Notes: generated by a model not told the origin, from the letters alone. A DNA stretch of 64,000 nucleotides from Isoetes taiwanensis (GCA_021234155.1 JAJEKV010000249.1:310001-374000); one strand, 5' to 3'. Counted from the stretch's first letter, positions 33,547-45,557 are shown. Translations and numbers: made by a program.

Positions 33547-35215
33547 GATCTGTAAGTATTTTTGAAACGGCGGAAAACCCGTGACCTATTTCGAGCAAGC
33601 AAGAACCTTGGAGGAGCTATCATTCTGGCGATTTTCGGCGCCCATCGGTCTTGAAGCCCATTTCCTTTGCCAAGCAAGCTCCAAAAGGTATGTGCTTGGA
33701 TCAACCATCTCTTTTTTTGAATCCATGCTTGTTTTTTTCAAGTTTTAGGGCTTTATGTTTTTGTTGTTTGTTCTTCCCATTCTCATCAATCTTGGCCTCT
33801 TTTAGTTAATTCTTCCATCCCCTTTCCATTTTTGATCCCTTCCAATGTTTCTATCCTCATATTTGCCATGCCCTTTTTCATTCTTGCTTCTTCTTCCTTC
33901 TTCCAAATCCCTCCCTCTTCTATATTCTTTTCCAAATTCTTACATCCCTTTCTCTCATCATCTCTTCTTCTATTTCTTCTTCATCATCCTCCATTCTTCT
34001 TCTTCGAATTCTTTTTCATCATTCGTTTTTCCTCTATTCTTTTCTTCGTCGATGATCCGTAATTTATTGTGCCTTTCTCTTAGCATCTATATGACAGTCG
34101 GGATTGTCTATCATGCGCTTAAGCTTAGGTAAGAAAGAATCAATCTGCTTTGTTCTAATGCAGTTTTTTTTTCTATCGTATTATTTTTTATTCATTGAGT
34201 GTTCTTGGATTGCAGGAAAAGGGGTTTTAGCTCAGATTGAGTCCATTTTTTGTAGACTGAGTAAAGAATAGGTTTGCTTTTGATTTCATTAGTCATTTAG
34301 TAATTTCTCTAATTTCCTTTCTTTCATGGATTGCTACAGAAAATGCCAGATTTAAACCTTTTTAAGTTTCATTGCAATTGGCTCGAACTTCGACCCTAAG
34401 CACCTTTGGAGGTCTAAATTCTATATCTAATTGAACAAAAATGAAGCTTGATCTCTTCTTTGAGATTTTCAATTTTGTTTTGGATATACATGGCTAAACC
34501 GGCGATCCTTATGCAAGGTTACCTCTCTCCATTGTGAGAACAAAGGTCGCTTTTAACTTTTTATGCATAGTAGCTAACTAACACATTTTTCTCCTTTCCT
34601 TTCTTATGGGCCACCTGCAAAGATGGATACGAATCCTTTCATGGAAGCGCTAAAAGCTGAAAAATGCATATTTTTGAGACAAAAGAGAACGACTTATCGG
34701 AACCTCCGAATACTAAGTTAAGCATGAAGGTTTTTGCTACATGTTTCTTTGTTATGCTGCGACCTACTCTTACTCTATGCTTTTCTTCTATCTGCCCAGT
34801 CTAACTTTTCTTCTCCTTATTTGGTTTCTCTTCATTGCAGGTGCATAGACAAGAATAGAGCTTATGGCTTCATCTGAGGAAGCACGAAAATAAAGAGAAG
34901 GAATAATTTTATTAGAGGAAGGTACGCCTTTGTTCAATTTATTTTTTGTAGACTATATGTTTTTCATTTCCTGCTTCTCAATTTAAGAACGATCTTTAAT
35001 TGATTAATTTAGATTTTAGTTGATTTTAATTAGATTTTAATTGATTAATTTAGATTTCTCCAAATATTTTATTTGATAAATAAAATTCGAAGTCTTTACA
35101 ACTTAATATGTCTTAAATTGCACCCAATTTGATGCATGGTTTATGTTTTTTATTTTTTTTATTTTTTTTGAAAAAAAAATTAATTTTTTTTTTTTTTTTT
35201 TTTTATAAATATTTA
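33547..35215. other. CACTA interior, pyrimidine-rich, no gene seen
   Basis: It contains donor-like sites (e.g. CAAAAG/GTATGTGC near 33687) and a long C/T-rich stretch (about 33740-34060). A T-rich run lies at about 35150-35205. This resembles an untranslated leader with introns rather than coding sequence. Open frames are low-complexity. Confidence 0.45.
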
Positions 35216-35596
35216 GAGACGTCGATGATCGACGTCCGATGGGTTTATAACGGTGTCCGCCACGTGGCGGCGGCGGCGCGGGGTGTGCCCGCGTCGCTTC
35301 AATCGAACGTCGATGATCGACGTTCAGCGTGGCGGACACCGTGGCATCGCCACGTCACAGAGGCCAGCGTGGCATCGCCGTGGCATCGCCACGTCACGGA
35401 TCGTCGATCATCGACGATCCATCGTCGAGCATCGACGTCGCGATTTCGACACGTATTTTGACCGTGTTTCGACGATGATCGACGGTCTTCAGTCAGTATG
35501 ACGGTTTAGGGTCGACCTTTGAACGTCGATGATCGACGATGCATCGACGTTTCATCGTCGATATAGACGTCGAAAGGGCTCAACGATTTTGTAGTG
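35216..35596. repeat. CACTA right subterminal repeats and terminus
   Basis: Repeated CGTCGATGATCGACG-type palindromes (at 35221, 35311, 35402-35440, 35471 and 35524) plus GTGGCATCGCC(G/A)(C/T)G repeats. It ends in ACGATTTTGTAGTG at 35596. Confidence 0.8.
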
Positions 35597-35599
35597 GGA

Positions 35600-36212
35600 A
35601 GCTAAAGAAGAATTAGCAAAAATTGCAACAGCAGAGGGAGGATCCACCAGAACGGCCTCTACCAGGCGTCGGATGGTATTAAAATTGTTATCTTCATTTC
35701 ATAGCACCACTAAAGGCTTGTCTAACAGCGATAAGAAAGAGGTTTTACTAGATTATCTGCAGGATGACACAATGGACAGCGTACTTGGCGAAGAGCTGAA
35801 AGATTTGCAAGCCAAGAGCATTTTGGTCAGCAACCTCAGGGCTTCCATTCAACTTGTGAAGAAGTCTAACGGCAATGAGCGGTTTAGCGACCAAGAGTAG
35901 TTGCCTTGCTATGGCCGTAAGAGGAAGCATTAATACCGAAAGTGCTAATCCTGTCAGTGCTCGGGGTTTTGGTAAACTGTTGGGTGTTCATCCTAGGAAT
36001 CTTACCAAAGCAAAATTGAAGAGGGAAGAGATAGATTGCAAAGGGGGGAAATGGGTTTTGTACAAAAGAGTTAGAAGAGCGAGGTCATAGAACTTGTGCG
36101 GCAATTTTGGACCGAAAAAAGAGGGTCTCTCAAATGCAAAGGATGTTAAGTTGAGAAGATTGGAGCGAAATGTAAGAGAGGATCATGCCACTCACTATCC
36201 GGAAGAATCACA
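35600..36212 (+). pseudogene. Transposon X plus-strand gene, middle part
   Basis: Continues 7831-8153 in frame: EAKEELAKIATAEGGSTRTA, then SFHSTTKGLSNSDKKEVLL. A frameshift near 35870 moves reading to a second frame (SARGFGKLLGVHPRNLTKAK ... KWVLYKRVRRARS). Further breaks lead to KDVKLRRLERNVREDHATHY and PEESQ at about 36212, where CAG/GTTATT resembles a splice donor. The GVHPRNL segment could be part of a DNA-binding helix, but that is a guess. No DDE motif was identified. Confidence 0.5.
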
Positions 36213-36800
36213 GGTTATTTCATTTCTTCATCTTCACCACATTTTTATTGTTAATGTGGTATGTGGTTAGTGATTGCTTGTGATATGTGGTTCTTTGTGG
36301 TTAGTGATTGCTTGTGGTGTGTGGTGCCTATTAATCTTTGTGATATATGATATGTCTTTGCCCTAGTGTGGTGAGGCGCGTGGTGTGAAATAAATCTTTG
36401 TCAATATATGCTTTGTGGTGCCTAGTGTGGTGAATAACATGGTGTAAAATACATCTTTGTAATATATGCTATGTGGTGCCTAGTGTGGTGAAAAAATATG
36501 GTGTAAAATAAATGCTCTAAAATAACGCTTTGTGGTGCCTAGTGTGGTGAATAACATGGTGTAAAATAAATCTTGTAATATATGCTATGTGGTCCCTAGT
36601 GTGGTGAATAACATGGTGTGGTGTCTAGTGTGGTGCCTAGTGTGGTGCCCGGTGTGGTGCCTAGTGTGGTGCCTAGTGTGGTTAAAAATATGGTGTAAAA
36701 TGTCTTTGTAATATATTCTATGTGGTGCCTAGTGTGGTGAATAACGAGGTGTAAGATGAATGTACGTAATATATGCTATGTTTAATAGAAATCTCACTTT
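36213..36800 (+). repeat. TGTGGTG minisatellite, probably intronic
   Basis: From about 36240 to 36790, diverged copies of a ~55-60-bp unit (GTGGTGCCTAGTGTGGTGAA, then TAACATGGTGTAAAATAAAT) are repeated. Shorter GTGGTGCCTA repeats lie in the middle (about 36620-36680). It falls between two coding blocks of the plus-strand gene and is framed by a donor-like and an acceptor-like site, so it is read as an expanded intron. Confidence 0.7.
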
Positions 36801-37631
36801 GTTGATGGGGTGAAAGTGACACACAGAAAAATTACATTAAGGATGGATGAGAATGGGACGAGAGAATCATTGGAAATCTGTCACATCAAATGCAAGGTCA
36901 ATCATTCAAAAAGGTGCGAGGAAGCATTGGGGAAAACCATAAATCTAGTTTTGCATGCGGACATTGGCTTATCACAATCCGGCTATGGCGGAAGAAAGCG
37001 AGAAGGAGAACACGAGCACAAACAATTTCACCGGTTCAAATGCGATCGCGATCCGGTAGGACCTATCTTTGGAGCAAATAAACCGAGAAGCAGGCGGATA
37101 TTAGAGGAGCGGAGGACCCATGAATTCGAGGTATTCTAGGCTTAAAACATAGGTTAATTCTGATGGGCTTAAAGAATTAGAAGCCAAAGCGTTGATAGGC
37201 GGTTGCCTTTCTTTGTAGTAGATGTTGTTTTACGGATGATGTTGTTTACACGAGATGCGGTCGGGGAGACTTAACAGAGCTGGTGAGTGCCAAAATGGTT
37301 CGGGGTTACGAGGGGTGGTGTATGATTCGAGGATGAGTTCTCGGCTCTCCCCGGCTTGAGGAAGAGGATATGTTCATCCAACTAAAGCAGGAAATTATCC
37401 ATGCTTCAGCCATTAAAAAGTGCTCGGCGGGCGGATGCATGGAGACACAACAACCTGAGACAATACTTTATGAATCTGTATCATAAGTGGGAGCAGAAAC
37501 GAGAAGCTCATGTTTTAGTGTTGTTGGATTACACCAACTATTCAGCAGAAACACTTGATGAAGTCTTGAACGTACTTGGAAGAAGAAGAGTTACAAATCT
37601 CACAATGCAGGATCTGATTGAGGCCCAGTAA
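36801..37631 (+). pseudogene. Transposon X plus-strand gene, last part
   Basis: Two open blocks. About 36810-37139: VTHRKITLRMDENGTRESLE ... KCKVNHSKRCEEALGK ... LVLHADIGLSQSGYGG. About 37340-37631: DMFIQLKQEIIHASAIKK in one frame, then AWRHNNLRQYFMNLYHKWEQ, ending LTMQDLIEAQ with a stop at 37629-37631. Frame changes separate the blocks. LVLHADIG and VLLDYTNY could hold acidic catalytic residues of an RNase-H-fold transposase, but this is unproven. Confidence 0.5.
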
Positions 37632-38723
37632 CTGTATGTCATCTCTAATGCATTTTGATAATACTAGAAGCTCAGGGTTATAGTTTTCCCTGATTTTTCT
37701 GCATACTTCATTTCATAAGAAGTATGAACTATTCTACCGGGTATGGTAGATTTCCATATGTATTTTTCTCCCTTTGAAATATAAAAACAACGTTTGCATC
37801 ACCACAGCTTCACCACAGTTTTCACCACGGCTTTCACCACAGATTTTACCATAATCAGCTAGGGGCATTGACCATTTTTTGACCCGGTCAGAAAATGGAA
37901 TGGCTCTCAGATTCCTGATAGTATCTTGACTGATTTTGGTGACAGCAATATATGGATCCCAAATTAGGTCCCTGAATTGATATGAAAGTATTAGGAAAAT
38001 CCACTTCTTTGTGGAAATTGTGTAAAAGTGCTTGTATAGAAACTTTTATGAATATAAAGAAGTTTCTGTTTTGCATTCTCATTTTTTATGCTTCAGTTAC
38101 AGAAATTTGTACTTGAATGTTGAATGAATTCCAAGGTATAACTGGATTAAACTGAATTAAACTTGCACAAGGCCTGTTAGACATATGGGTGAGATCAAAG
38201 AAAGGCACTAAGGCTGTGGTATCATTTTTAGAAACAGGGCACGTGGTAAAAAGCAATTAGAAATTTACACAAGGCACAAATTTACACAAGATACAAAGCC
38301 ATTACAAACTATTTTCTGGATTAAACAAAAGGCACAAGGCCTGGATTACAGTCGGCACAAGGCCATCATATGTTAAAACAGAAGATACCAGAATACTTCA
38401 GAATTAGAAATTTACACAAGGTTCAAAAAGGCACAAGGCCATCATATATTCAAAAAGGCACTAAGGCCATCATATATTACAAAGAGGCACTAAGGCCTGT
38501 ATCACAAGGGGTGAGTTCACAAGGGGGTGAGATCAAATGAAGGCCCTATATACCATCTGTTTTCAAAAAAAAATACAAAGGCACAAAAGGCACGTAGACT
38601 AACTTGATCAAAAAAAAAAGGTGGCACAGCCGGGACTTCAAGCTTCATCTGTAAGAAAAAGTGAAGAAAATTAGTTTAGAATACATAAAAGAAAGCAAAA
38701 ATTTAATGCATGCATGCTACTTA
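37632..38723. other. X interior, non-coding; CACCACAG and AAGGCAC repeats
   Basis: No gene is seen. A short CACCACAG cluster lies at about 37797-37850 (CACCACAGCTTCACCACAG). From about 38160 to 38600 the motif AAGGCACAAGGCC / GGCACTAAGGCC recurs irregularly, like a degraded tandem repeat. Confidence 0.5.
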
Positions 38724-39202
38724 CTCTGTAGAAAAATTTGGAGTTCCAAAAAAACTTCATGTTCTTCTTCGTCTTCTACCTCTTCTTCTTCTTCTTCGGT
38801 CTGGTCTTCGCTCGATTCGTTATCAGAATCTTGGGAATCAAATTGATCATCAGAAGAAGCTTCATCAGAGGAATCGAAATTAGAGGAGGATTCCACCTCT
38901 TCTGAAAGCTCCGAAAGATCTTCAGAGCTTTCAGAAGAGGTGGAATGAGACTCAGAGCTCTCAGGCTCAGGGCTCTCGGGTACTGGGCTCTCAGGTTCGG
39001 GCTCCAGCAAATGGTAATTTGGCCAAGATCCTATTTCATAACTGGCCATCACCTGTGCCAAAGGAATTGAAAGCAGTTTCCGGCGCTTAGGGGAGGGAGA
39101 GCGAGAGGGAGAGGGAGAGGCAGAGCTGGAGGGAGAGCGGCAGCGGCAGCGCTTCGACATTCTGTTGGAAGGAATTGGACGATGCTTCTCCTTCACGACC
39201 AT
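38724..39202 (-). CDS. Ser/Arg-rich plus acidic low-complexity protein exon
   Basis: About 160 codons reading leftward. The N-terminus is basic (MSKRCRCRSPSSSASPSPSR, then SPSPKRRKL, a nuclear-signal-like segment). It is followed by a long Ser/Glu/Asp-rich acidic half ending in a glutamate run. CTACAGAGTAAGT on the minus strand near 38724 looks like a splice donor, so this may be exon 1 of a longer gene within transposon X. There is no recognised domain. Low-complexity proteins can arise by chance in TC-rich repeats, so confidence is moderate. Confidence 0.45.
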
Positions 39203-39403
39203 AGCCTATAAAGGCTGGCGTGAAATTAATTTCGTAGGCTACGATTTTAGGATTTCGTACCATTAGCATCTTTATTCCTAAAGATTTAGTAGGCAACTAA
39301 TAATAACCTCGAAAGGACCATTATTTTATTTTCTAAAAAACATAAAAACAAATATATATATATATATATATCTATCCTGAATTGGCCATTCATGAATAGC
39401 TCC

Positions 39404-40290
39404 AACATGCCACCTACGATGCACCACATGATTCACCACATGATTCACCAAATGCACCACATGATTCACCACATGCACCATTTGCATCACCAAACATGTT
39501 GGTCAATGAAAGTCAAACATGTAACAAAGGTCATGTAAAGGCTCAAGCATGCCAAGGTGGCTCAAATATGCCATCTAGGCTCCAACATGCCAAGGTGGCT
39601 CAAACATGCCACGTAAGCTCCAACATGCCACCCACGATGCACCACATGATTCACCACATGATTCACCAAATGCACCTCATGATTCACCACATGCACCATT
39701 TGCATCACCAAACATGTTGGTCAATGAAAGTCAAACATGTAACAAAGGTCATGTAAAGGCTCAAGCATGCCAAGGTGGCTCAAATATGCCACCTAGGCTC
39801 CAACATGCCAAGGTGGCTCAAACATGCCACATAAGCTCCAACATGCCACCTACGATGCACCACATGATTCACCACATGATTCACCAAATGCACCTCATGA
39901 TTCACCACATGCACCATTTGCATCACCAAACATGTTGGTCAATGAAAGTCAAACATGTAACAAAGGTCATGTAAAGGCTCAAGCATGCCAAGGTGGCTCA
40001 AATATGCCACCTAGGCTCCAACATGCCAAGGTGGCTCAAACATGCCACGAAGCTCCAACATGCCACCCACGATGCACCACATGATTCACCACATGATTCA
40101 CCAAATGCATCTCATGATTCACCACATGCACCATTTGCATCACCAAACATGTTGGTCAATGAAAGTCAAACATGCCACTTAAGCTCCAACATGCCACCTA
40201 CGATTCACCACATGATTCACCACATGGTTCACCAAATGCACCACATGATTCACCACATGCACCATTTGCATCACCACATCTATCACGACA
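39404..40290 (+). repeat. 218-bp tandem repeat built on CACCACATGATT
   Basis: The block CATGTTGGTCAATGAAAGTC recurs at 39495, 39713, 39931 and 40148, giving a 217-218-bp period over about four units. Each unit contains runs of CACCACATGATT-type 12-13-mers and CAACATGCCA(C/A) motifs, so shorter repeats are nested in the longer one. The last unit is shortened. Several frames stay open only because the period and motifs lack stops. Confidence 0.9.
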
Positions 40291-42184
40291 TGTAACACCA
40301 CATTGTCATGAATCTTTGAATACATCAATTTCTTCTGGAGATTTGAACTCCACCCAGTGTTGCTCGGTCAGCCGAAAAAGTCTATTGTATACAATAGTAT
40401 ACAACAATGTACATTAGAGTGTCAATGAAAGAATAGGTTACAAGAATAACCTCTTTGGTTACAATAATACAAACATGTGATTACAAGTAAAGATCTATTG
40501 ATCACGTCAACCTCGACTTCATTACTACAAAGAATCGTGCTTCACAACATCAATCATCATTTAGCGCGTGTCCAACATTTCGCAACTAGAAATTGGTACA
40601 CCCTGCAACAAACATATCGGGCCTCACATTGGATGAGTAATACCTTCAAATTTCTGAACTCACCTTGCATTGGGATAGTATGTCCAAGTCTCGCATTCTT
40701 GCAGCCACAACTTTCTTTACAAAGACACATATAGCGGGACCACCACGACCCAGCAATCGGTGAGTGGGGGAATTTGTAATTTTCTTGTGGGCAGCTTTAT
40801 GGTGCTTGGGAATTTTGTGTTTGCATCCTCAACAAAACTCATAGCGGGCTCGGAGCCCTTGTACATTTCTAAATTTTGTCAAAATGGTACACACGGTCGA
40901 CATTTAAGCGGTTGACCTCCAAGACCTACAATGACATACTGCTTGTCCAATCTTTGGCGATAACATCTTTGGCGAGAATGGTACATTCGAAATTGCAAGT
41001 TGAGGGTGCAGCGGTTTGTCCTTTGAAGCAAGCTCGTTCGACAATAATGTGTAAATGGCGGATCCATGAAATGGAACCTCTGTTCCATGTCATGCTTGAT
41101 GCGAGAATTGGTGCATACACCGCCAAAGTCCAAGATGCGGTAAAACAAGATGATTTAGAAACAACGAAGACTTCAAATCTGAGTTGTTTATATTAAATTA
41201 CTAACCTCATGAAGAAATGGACTATCTGTCCTTTGAACCAATCCCTACTTTTCTCCAATATTCTGATTGCCTCTTGATCAAGCACAAGAGGCTCCTATCC
41301 TTTAAACACTTCAAGTGGCAAGTGTTCAGTGGGATGTCGCTCTTAACTGCTGCAGTCCTCGTCTTTGGTGGTGTAAGTTTACATTCAAGCAAATGGAAGA
41401 TCATTGAAAACCTTGAGGAACATTGAAATAGCCAAGAAATGAACAATTGAAGTAAAACTTTGTTTATATTAAAAAGTCAAGAGAGGTTACATCATATACA
41501 CAATAATACTATTTCTAGGCTTTAGTTCTATGTTTTTCATCATATTAATACAAATTTGACTCTCGATTGTCAAACATATTGACATTTTGTTGCTTTTCGA
41601 CATAACTTTGCACATTCCACGCCTTGGCAACCCACGAAGCCAAACCTTTAGATCATTCATGAGGAAATTGCCATCTACTCTGTCGGGGATCATTTGTTTT
41701 GGACAGATCATGGTGTTTGGCGCATTGAGGTACCGTTTGTATCTGCTGTCATCAATGAGAAGCACGTTCTCTTTTTTGTGAAACACGGAAATTCGTCGTA
41801 GACCTTTTTTTGGTGCTTCAAAAAATTGGCTTTTCTTGTTAAATAAATTTGTGTTGGTATACGATTGATGATCGACTCCATATGAACTTGAATTTGTCCT
41901 TGTGTTTCATCAATGCTCCCTTAACTATGACTCTCAAGTTTTGAGCTGCGGGCTGGACCAAAGTGCTATATGAAAATTAAATTTGCACCAATCTATGAAC
42001 TTCGGCATTTGACTGGTCTAGTTACTACCCACTTGGTTACGTTAAGTGTGATCAACTTAACATCATCTTCTTTGGCGGTGGGTATGGACTCACTCTTGTC
42101 ATAGCTTCTACCCGAACTCCATTGTAGTAAAAAAAAGCGGGGATTGGGCTTAACCTTGTAGTCTTCGCATGGACGAGTTGGTGC

Positions 42185-42290
42185 GGGGCTGGAAACTTCG
42201 CCCGGCATTTCTTGGTGCGGGGCTGGAAACTTACGCCCGGCATCTATTCGTGCGGGGATGGAAACTACGCTTGAGAATGTCTTGGAGGTG
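42185..42290. repeat. three ~40-bp direct repeats in X minus-strand gene
   Basis: GTGCGGGGCTGGAAACTTCG and close variants occur three times in a row (GTGCGGGG(C/A)TGGAAAC...). On the minus strand they encode repeated Pro/Ala-containing peptides within the exon-like block ending near 42000. Confidence 0.6.
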
Positions 42291-42979
42291 TCTTTTGCTT
42301 GGAATTCTGCTCTTGCTTTTCTCACGAGACACTTCCATCCGCAAAAAATTTAACGTGATTCGGTAACTATATGGGTCAAATTAAAAGAAGACGAGGCACA
42401 AAAGGTTGGAAGTTACCTTGTGACTTACATTCACAAAAGCGATTTGTTCGGATCATAACGATGCATCTGCTGATTTGGCGGATTGGTGTGGAGCATGACT
42501 TAATGCATCTGTTGATCCGGCGATTCTTGTCGGTTAGAGCACCTCTTTGGAGCTTGACTTGATGCACCCTCTTGATTTGTTGACATCTCCACGATTTGTC
42601 CGGCTTCACGTAACACGATGCATCTTCGGATTTGCAGAGTTTCTATATCGTGTCTAATGCTTTGAAGGTGCGAGTGTCTTGTCCCCTAATCGACCACATT
42701 GTACATCTATATCTACAAAGTAGGGATGAAGAAGTAAGCTACATATCCCAATTGCATCAAACAAGACTTGGTTACCTTTGAGGGTAGAAAATAATTCCCT
42801 TTTGGTGTGCTAGATGGACTCACATAGTCATTGCCACCGGTATGAGCAGTTAGACTGAATTAGTAAAAGCGGCACCATGCTCGCAAACACGGAATCGAAT
42901 CACAATTGATTGTAACTATGCTTTGGTTTTTTAACTAAGTTCGGACTTTTTACTCTCTTTACGATGTTCTTTTTTATAT

Positions 42980-43260
42980 ATCTAAAGTGTCCCCTAAAAT
43001 GAGCGGCGATCTCATCGAGGGGGCACTTTAGATACCTAAAAAAGGAGAAGCAAAAAAAGACTAAGCCAGCCGGGATCTTGTTTTATGTCGGGCTTACTCC
43101 CTTTTTCGAGTTTCTGCTTGAGGTATCTAATTCGCCACCGAGGTGGCGATGTCATCCTAGGGGCAAATTAGATACGATAAGCGAAAAGCGAAGGAGACTA
43201 AGCCAGGCTTACTCTCTTTTGAGCTACCTATAAGTGCTCACACTGTAAAGTGCCTCGGTA
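42980..43260. repeat. tandem hairpin units inside transposon X
   Basis: Stem 1: ATCTAAAGTG...CCCC (42980) pairs with GGGGGCACTTTAGAT (ending 43033). Stem 2: GTATCTAATTCGCC (43123) pairs with GGGGCAAATTAGATAC (ending 43175). Both share a GGCGAT(C/G)TCATC centre. A third weaker pair (GAGCTACC / GGTAGCTT, about 43210-43267) follows. Units are ~143 bp apart and linked by ACTAAGCCAG and TTACTC(C/T)CTTTT motifs. Confidence 0.6.
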
Positions 43261-43999
43261 GCTTGAAGTTGCTTTTGATCCTCCTACTCACACCTAAGGC
43301 TTGTACCCATCTTTGTAGAAAATTCATGACAGCAATTCTCAATGCAACAGTGATTACAAATCACGGAAAGTGAGCATAAATTTGTCAATGAGAATACAAT
43401 TATACTAAGCACTTCAGGAATTTTGTTATGAAGTACCTCAAGAGGCCGGCGGACATGGAAGATGGTATTGGTATTTGCATTCAACAATCAAAGTTGGTAG
43501 TGGTTTCCCCATCCTTTGGAGGATCTTGCCACAGAATGGACAGCCACTACCATAATCTTCAGCCTTATCAAAGTGCGGAAGTAGTGGATCAAGACAAATA
43601 AAGGAAGCGGTCCTTGCAAGGCGAAACCTCTCTAACCTTGGTTCCGGCACTTTCAATCTTTGTTGTGTACTGCTTCCACAGGCGGCCAGATTAAGCTCCT
43701 TGATTTTTTAATGCTCAAGTTATGGTAATAGTTCCTTCAGCTCAGCCCGTATCTTGGCATATAGCGAATACCGTCTGCACGCGACTTGGTTATCCTTAAT
43801 CATTCCTTCCCATTTTTTTAAATCTTTATTCATCTTTCGATGCGGAACTCAAGTTCTTTGAACCTTCATTTGTAGCACCTGCGGGGCTTTGATCACAAGT
43901 TTGCAACCTTGCCTTACACTTGAATCACTTCGATCTTGTAGAGTTGATCCATTCTCCCGGTGTCTGTTGAATTCATCACGGAAAGTAATCCAAGGTTAG

Positions 44000-44480
44000 T
44001 ACCACATGACACAACGAGGCACCACTTTACACACCACAAATTCCATCATGACAAACTTTGCACCACAAATGGCGTCATATTCACCACATGTGGTGTGGCA
44101 TGTGGCACCAAACTGGTGCCACATGCCACCCACATATGGCACCTAATGCACCCAAGGCACCACATATGGCAATCCATTGCCGCACCACAAATGGCGTCAA
44201 AGATACCACATGTGGTGCAAAATGTGGATCCATAGTGGTGCCACATTAGACACCACATGTGGCACCACAATGCCGGAAGGCACCACATCCGTGGGGCATC
44301 CACCACCCCATATGTGGCGGCGTGGTGCAATATTTAGCTTGTGGCGATTGGCACCACATATGGCGGACAATCCACCATTCACAAGTATCACCATATCTAA
44401 CATCACATATGTAAGTATAGAAACATATGGAAGCCAATTCACTATTCAGATAAGGTACCACGTTTGGTACTATATGTGAC
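44000..44480. repeat. CACCACATATGG / CCATATGTGGTG-rich cluster
   Basis: Dense, mostly inverted copies of CACCACA(A/T)ATGGCG and ACCACATGTGGT occur, including local palindromes (e.g. around 44088-44120 and 44210-44265). With the clusters at 36.2-36.8, 37.8, 39.4-40.3 and 45.6 kb, this looks like a family-specific subterminal motif of transposon X. Confidence 0.6.
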
Positions 44481-45345
44481 ACTACATATGCTACAAACTA
44501 CATTATTAACATATAATTGGCACCATATGACTGTCATGTAACACATTTGGAGCTACATACTCGTGAACTGAAATTATCCACCACAACTTCGAAACTAGCG
44601 GCACAAATTTCCTACACATAACTTACAACACACCCAAATGAAGAAGTAAGTGGTGTACACGATTGTTCAAGCTTGCTAGACCTTCTTTGGAAAATAACAG
44701 GTTCAATATTAAATTGCATCATATGGTGGTTCCGGAAGAAGAGGGTTGAAAAGTACCTATTTTTTTCAGTGATTTTCCATGAGATTCTTCTTACGACTTG
44801 AGGAGGCTTGAATTGTGGCCTAGTCATTTCAAGAGAGGAAGCATCATCGTGGCGGGTTGCTCTGCTTCCTCACTATTTGAAATGATTGCATGCTTCCTCT
44901 TACGTTGGGACGGAGAGCTTTCAGACCCTTTTTCTCTTAGCTGTTGCGAAACTCAACCAATTTATTTCTTTTCCTTTTGTGTGAAGGTAATCATACTTGA
45001 CCATAGTGCAATGAGGCCATGCCTCCCCAGGCACACTTCTTGCCTGTGATTTTTTTTGTAAAGGCACATATATTCATTATACCTCTCCTTGCTCATATTC
45101 TTCAACCTGCATGATGAAACAAAACAATATTCTAAACAACAGAGAATCATGGGCATCCCCGAATCTAGAATGCAACCCCACGTAAGTGGATTTTCCTAAT
45201 ACTTTCGGTCCCCAAACAGACTCGATTTCTTCTTGTGTGGCGTAATGCTTTTCTTGCCTGTACATTTTCTTGTAGGTGTATCCCGTGGCATTCAAGTCCG
45301 GTATGATCAGAGCCATTTCGTGATCGATCTTCTTGCCAGAAATCA

Positions 45346-45463
45346 GAAATGGTCTTGCGGATTAAGGGAGCGTGATCGAGTTTTTGAGGGAAAATGAAAA
45401 TTGAGAATCGAGAAATGGTCTTGCGGATTAAGGGAGCGTGATCGAGTTTTTGAGGGAAAATGA
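45346..45463. repeat. direct duplication, 66-bp offset
   Basis: About 52 bp starting GAAATGGTCTTGCGGATTAA (45346) recurs at 45412. It lies just upstream of the minus-strand gene start and could be in its leader. Confidence 0.85.
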
Positions 45464-45557
45464 TGGGTAATGCGTTCTTTGAATAAGCCCTGAATAAGAC
45501 TGAAAGGACAAAATTTTGAATAAGTAATCATGTGTATTTTTGAAAAAATAACTCCCT

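Larger units (their letters stand above)
8154..35596. mobile_element. CACTA (En/Spm) transposon with large nested insertions
   Basis: Begins CACTACAAGGG (8154) and ends TTTTGTAGTG (35596), the CACTA terminal signature in inverted orientation; only the outer 8 bp match exactly. GGA flanks both ends (8151-8153 and 35597-35599), the expected 3-bp duplication. Removing it joins the reading frame of transposon X (KRQR/EAKEELAK). Subterminal GTCGATGATCGAC palindromes and a DUF4216-type transposase tail confirm the family. Most of the transposase gene is missing or displaced. A satellite and a Penelope-like element occupy the interior. Confidence 0.82.
40291..45316 (-). pseudogene. Transposon X minus-strand multi-exon gene, not recognised
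   Basis: Coding-like blocks read leftward from ATG 45316 (MALIIPDLNATGYTYKKMYR ... SVWGPKVLGKSTYVGLHSRF). Then VEEYEQGE (about 45090-45067, flanked by ATGCAG and GAG/GTATAA), MTRPQFKPPQVVRRISWKIT (about 44827), and a Cys/His block GSGCPFCGKILQRMGK ... VECKYQYHLPCPP (43560-43440, donor TTGAG/GTACTT). Then KVKPNPRFFLLQWSSGRSYD (about 42150), LNAPNTMICPKQMIPDRVDG (about 41720) and CHLKCLKDRSLLCLIKRQSE (about 41300, donor ATGAG/GTTAGT). Splice-like borders suggest one spliced gene, convergent with the plus-strand gene. CPFC...CX4HXXC may bind zinc. Function unknown. Confidence 0.4.

Noticed and set aside
39404-40290. CRISPR-like array
   Set aside because: Repeats are contiguous and internally repetitive, spacers are absent, and the context is eukaryotic.
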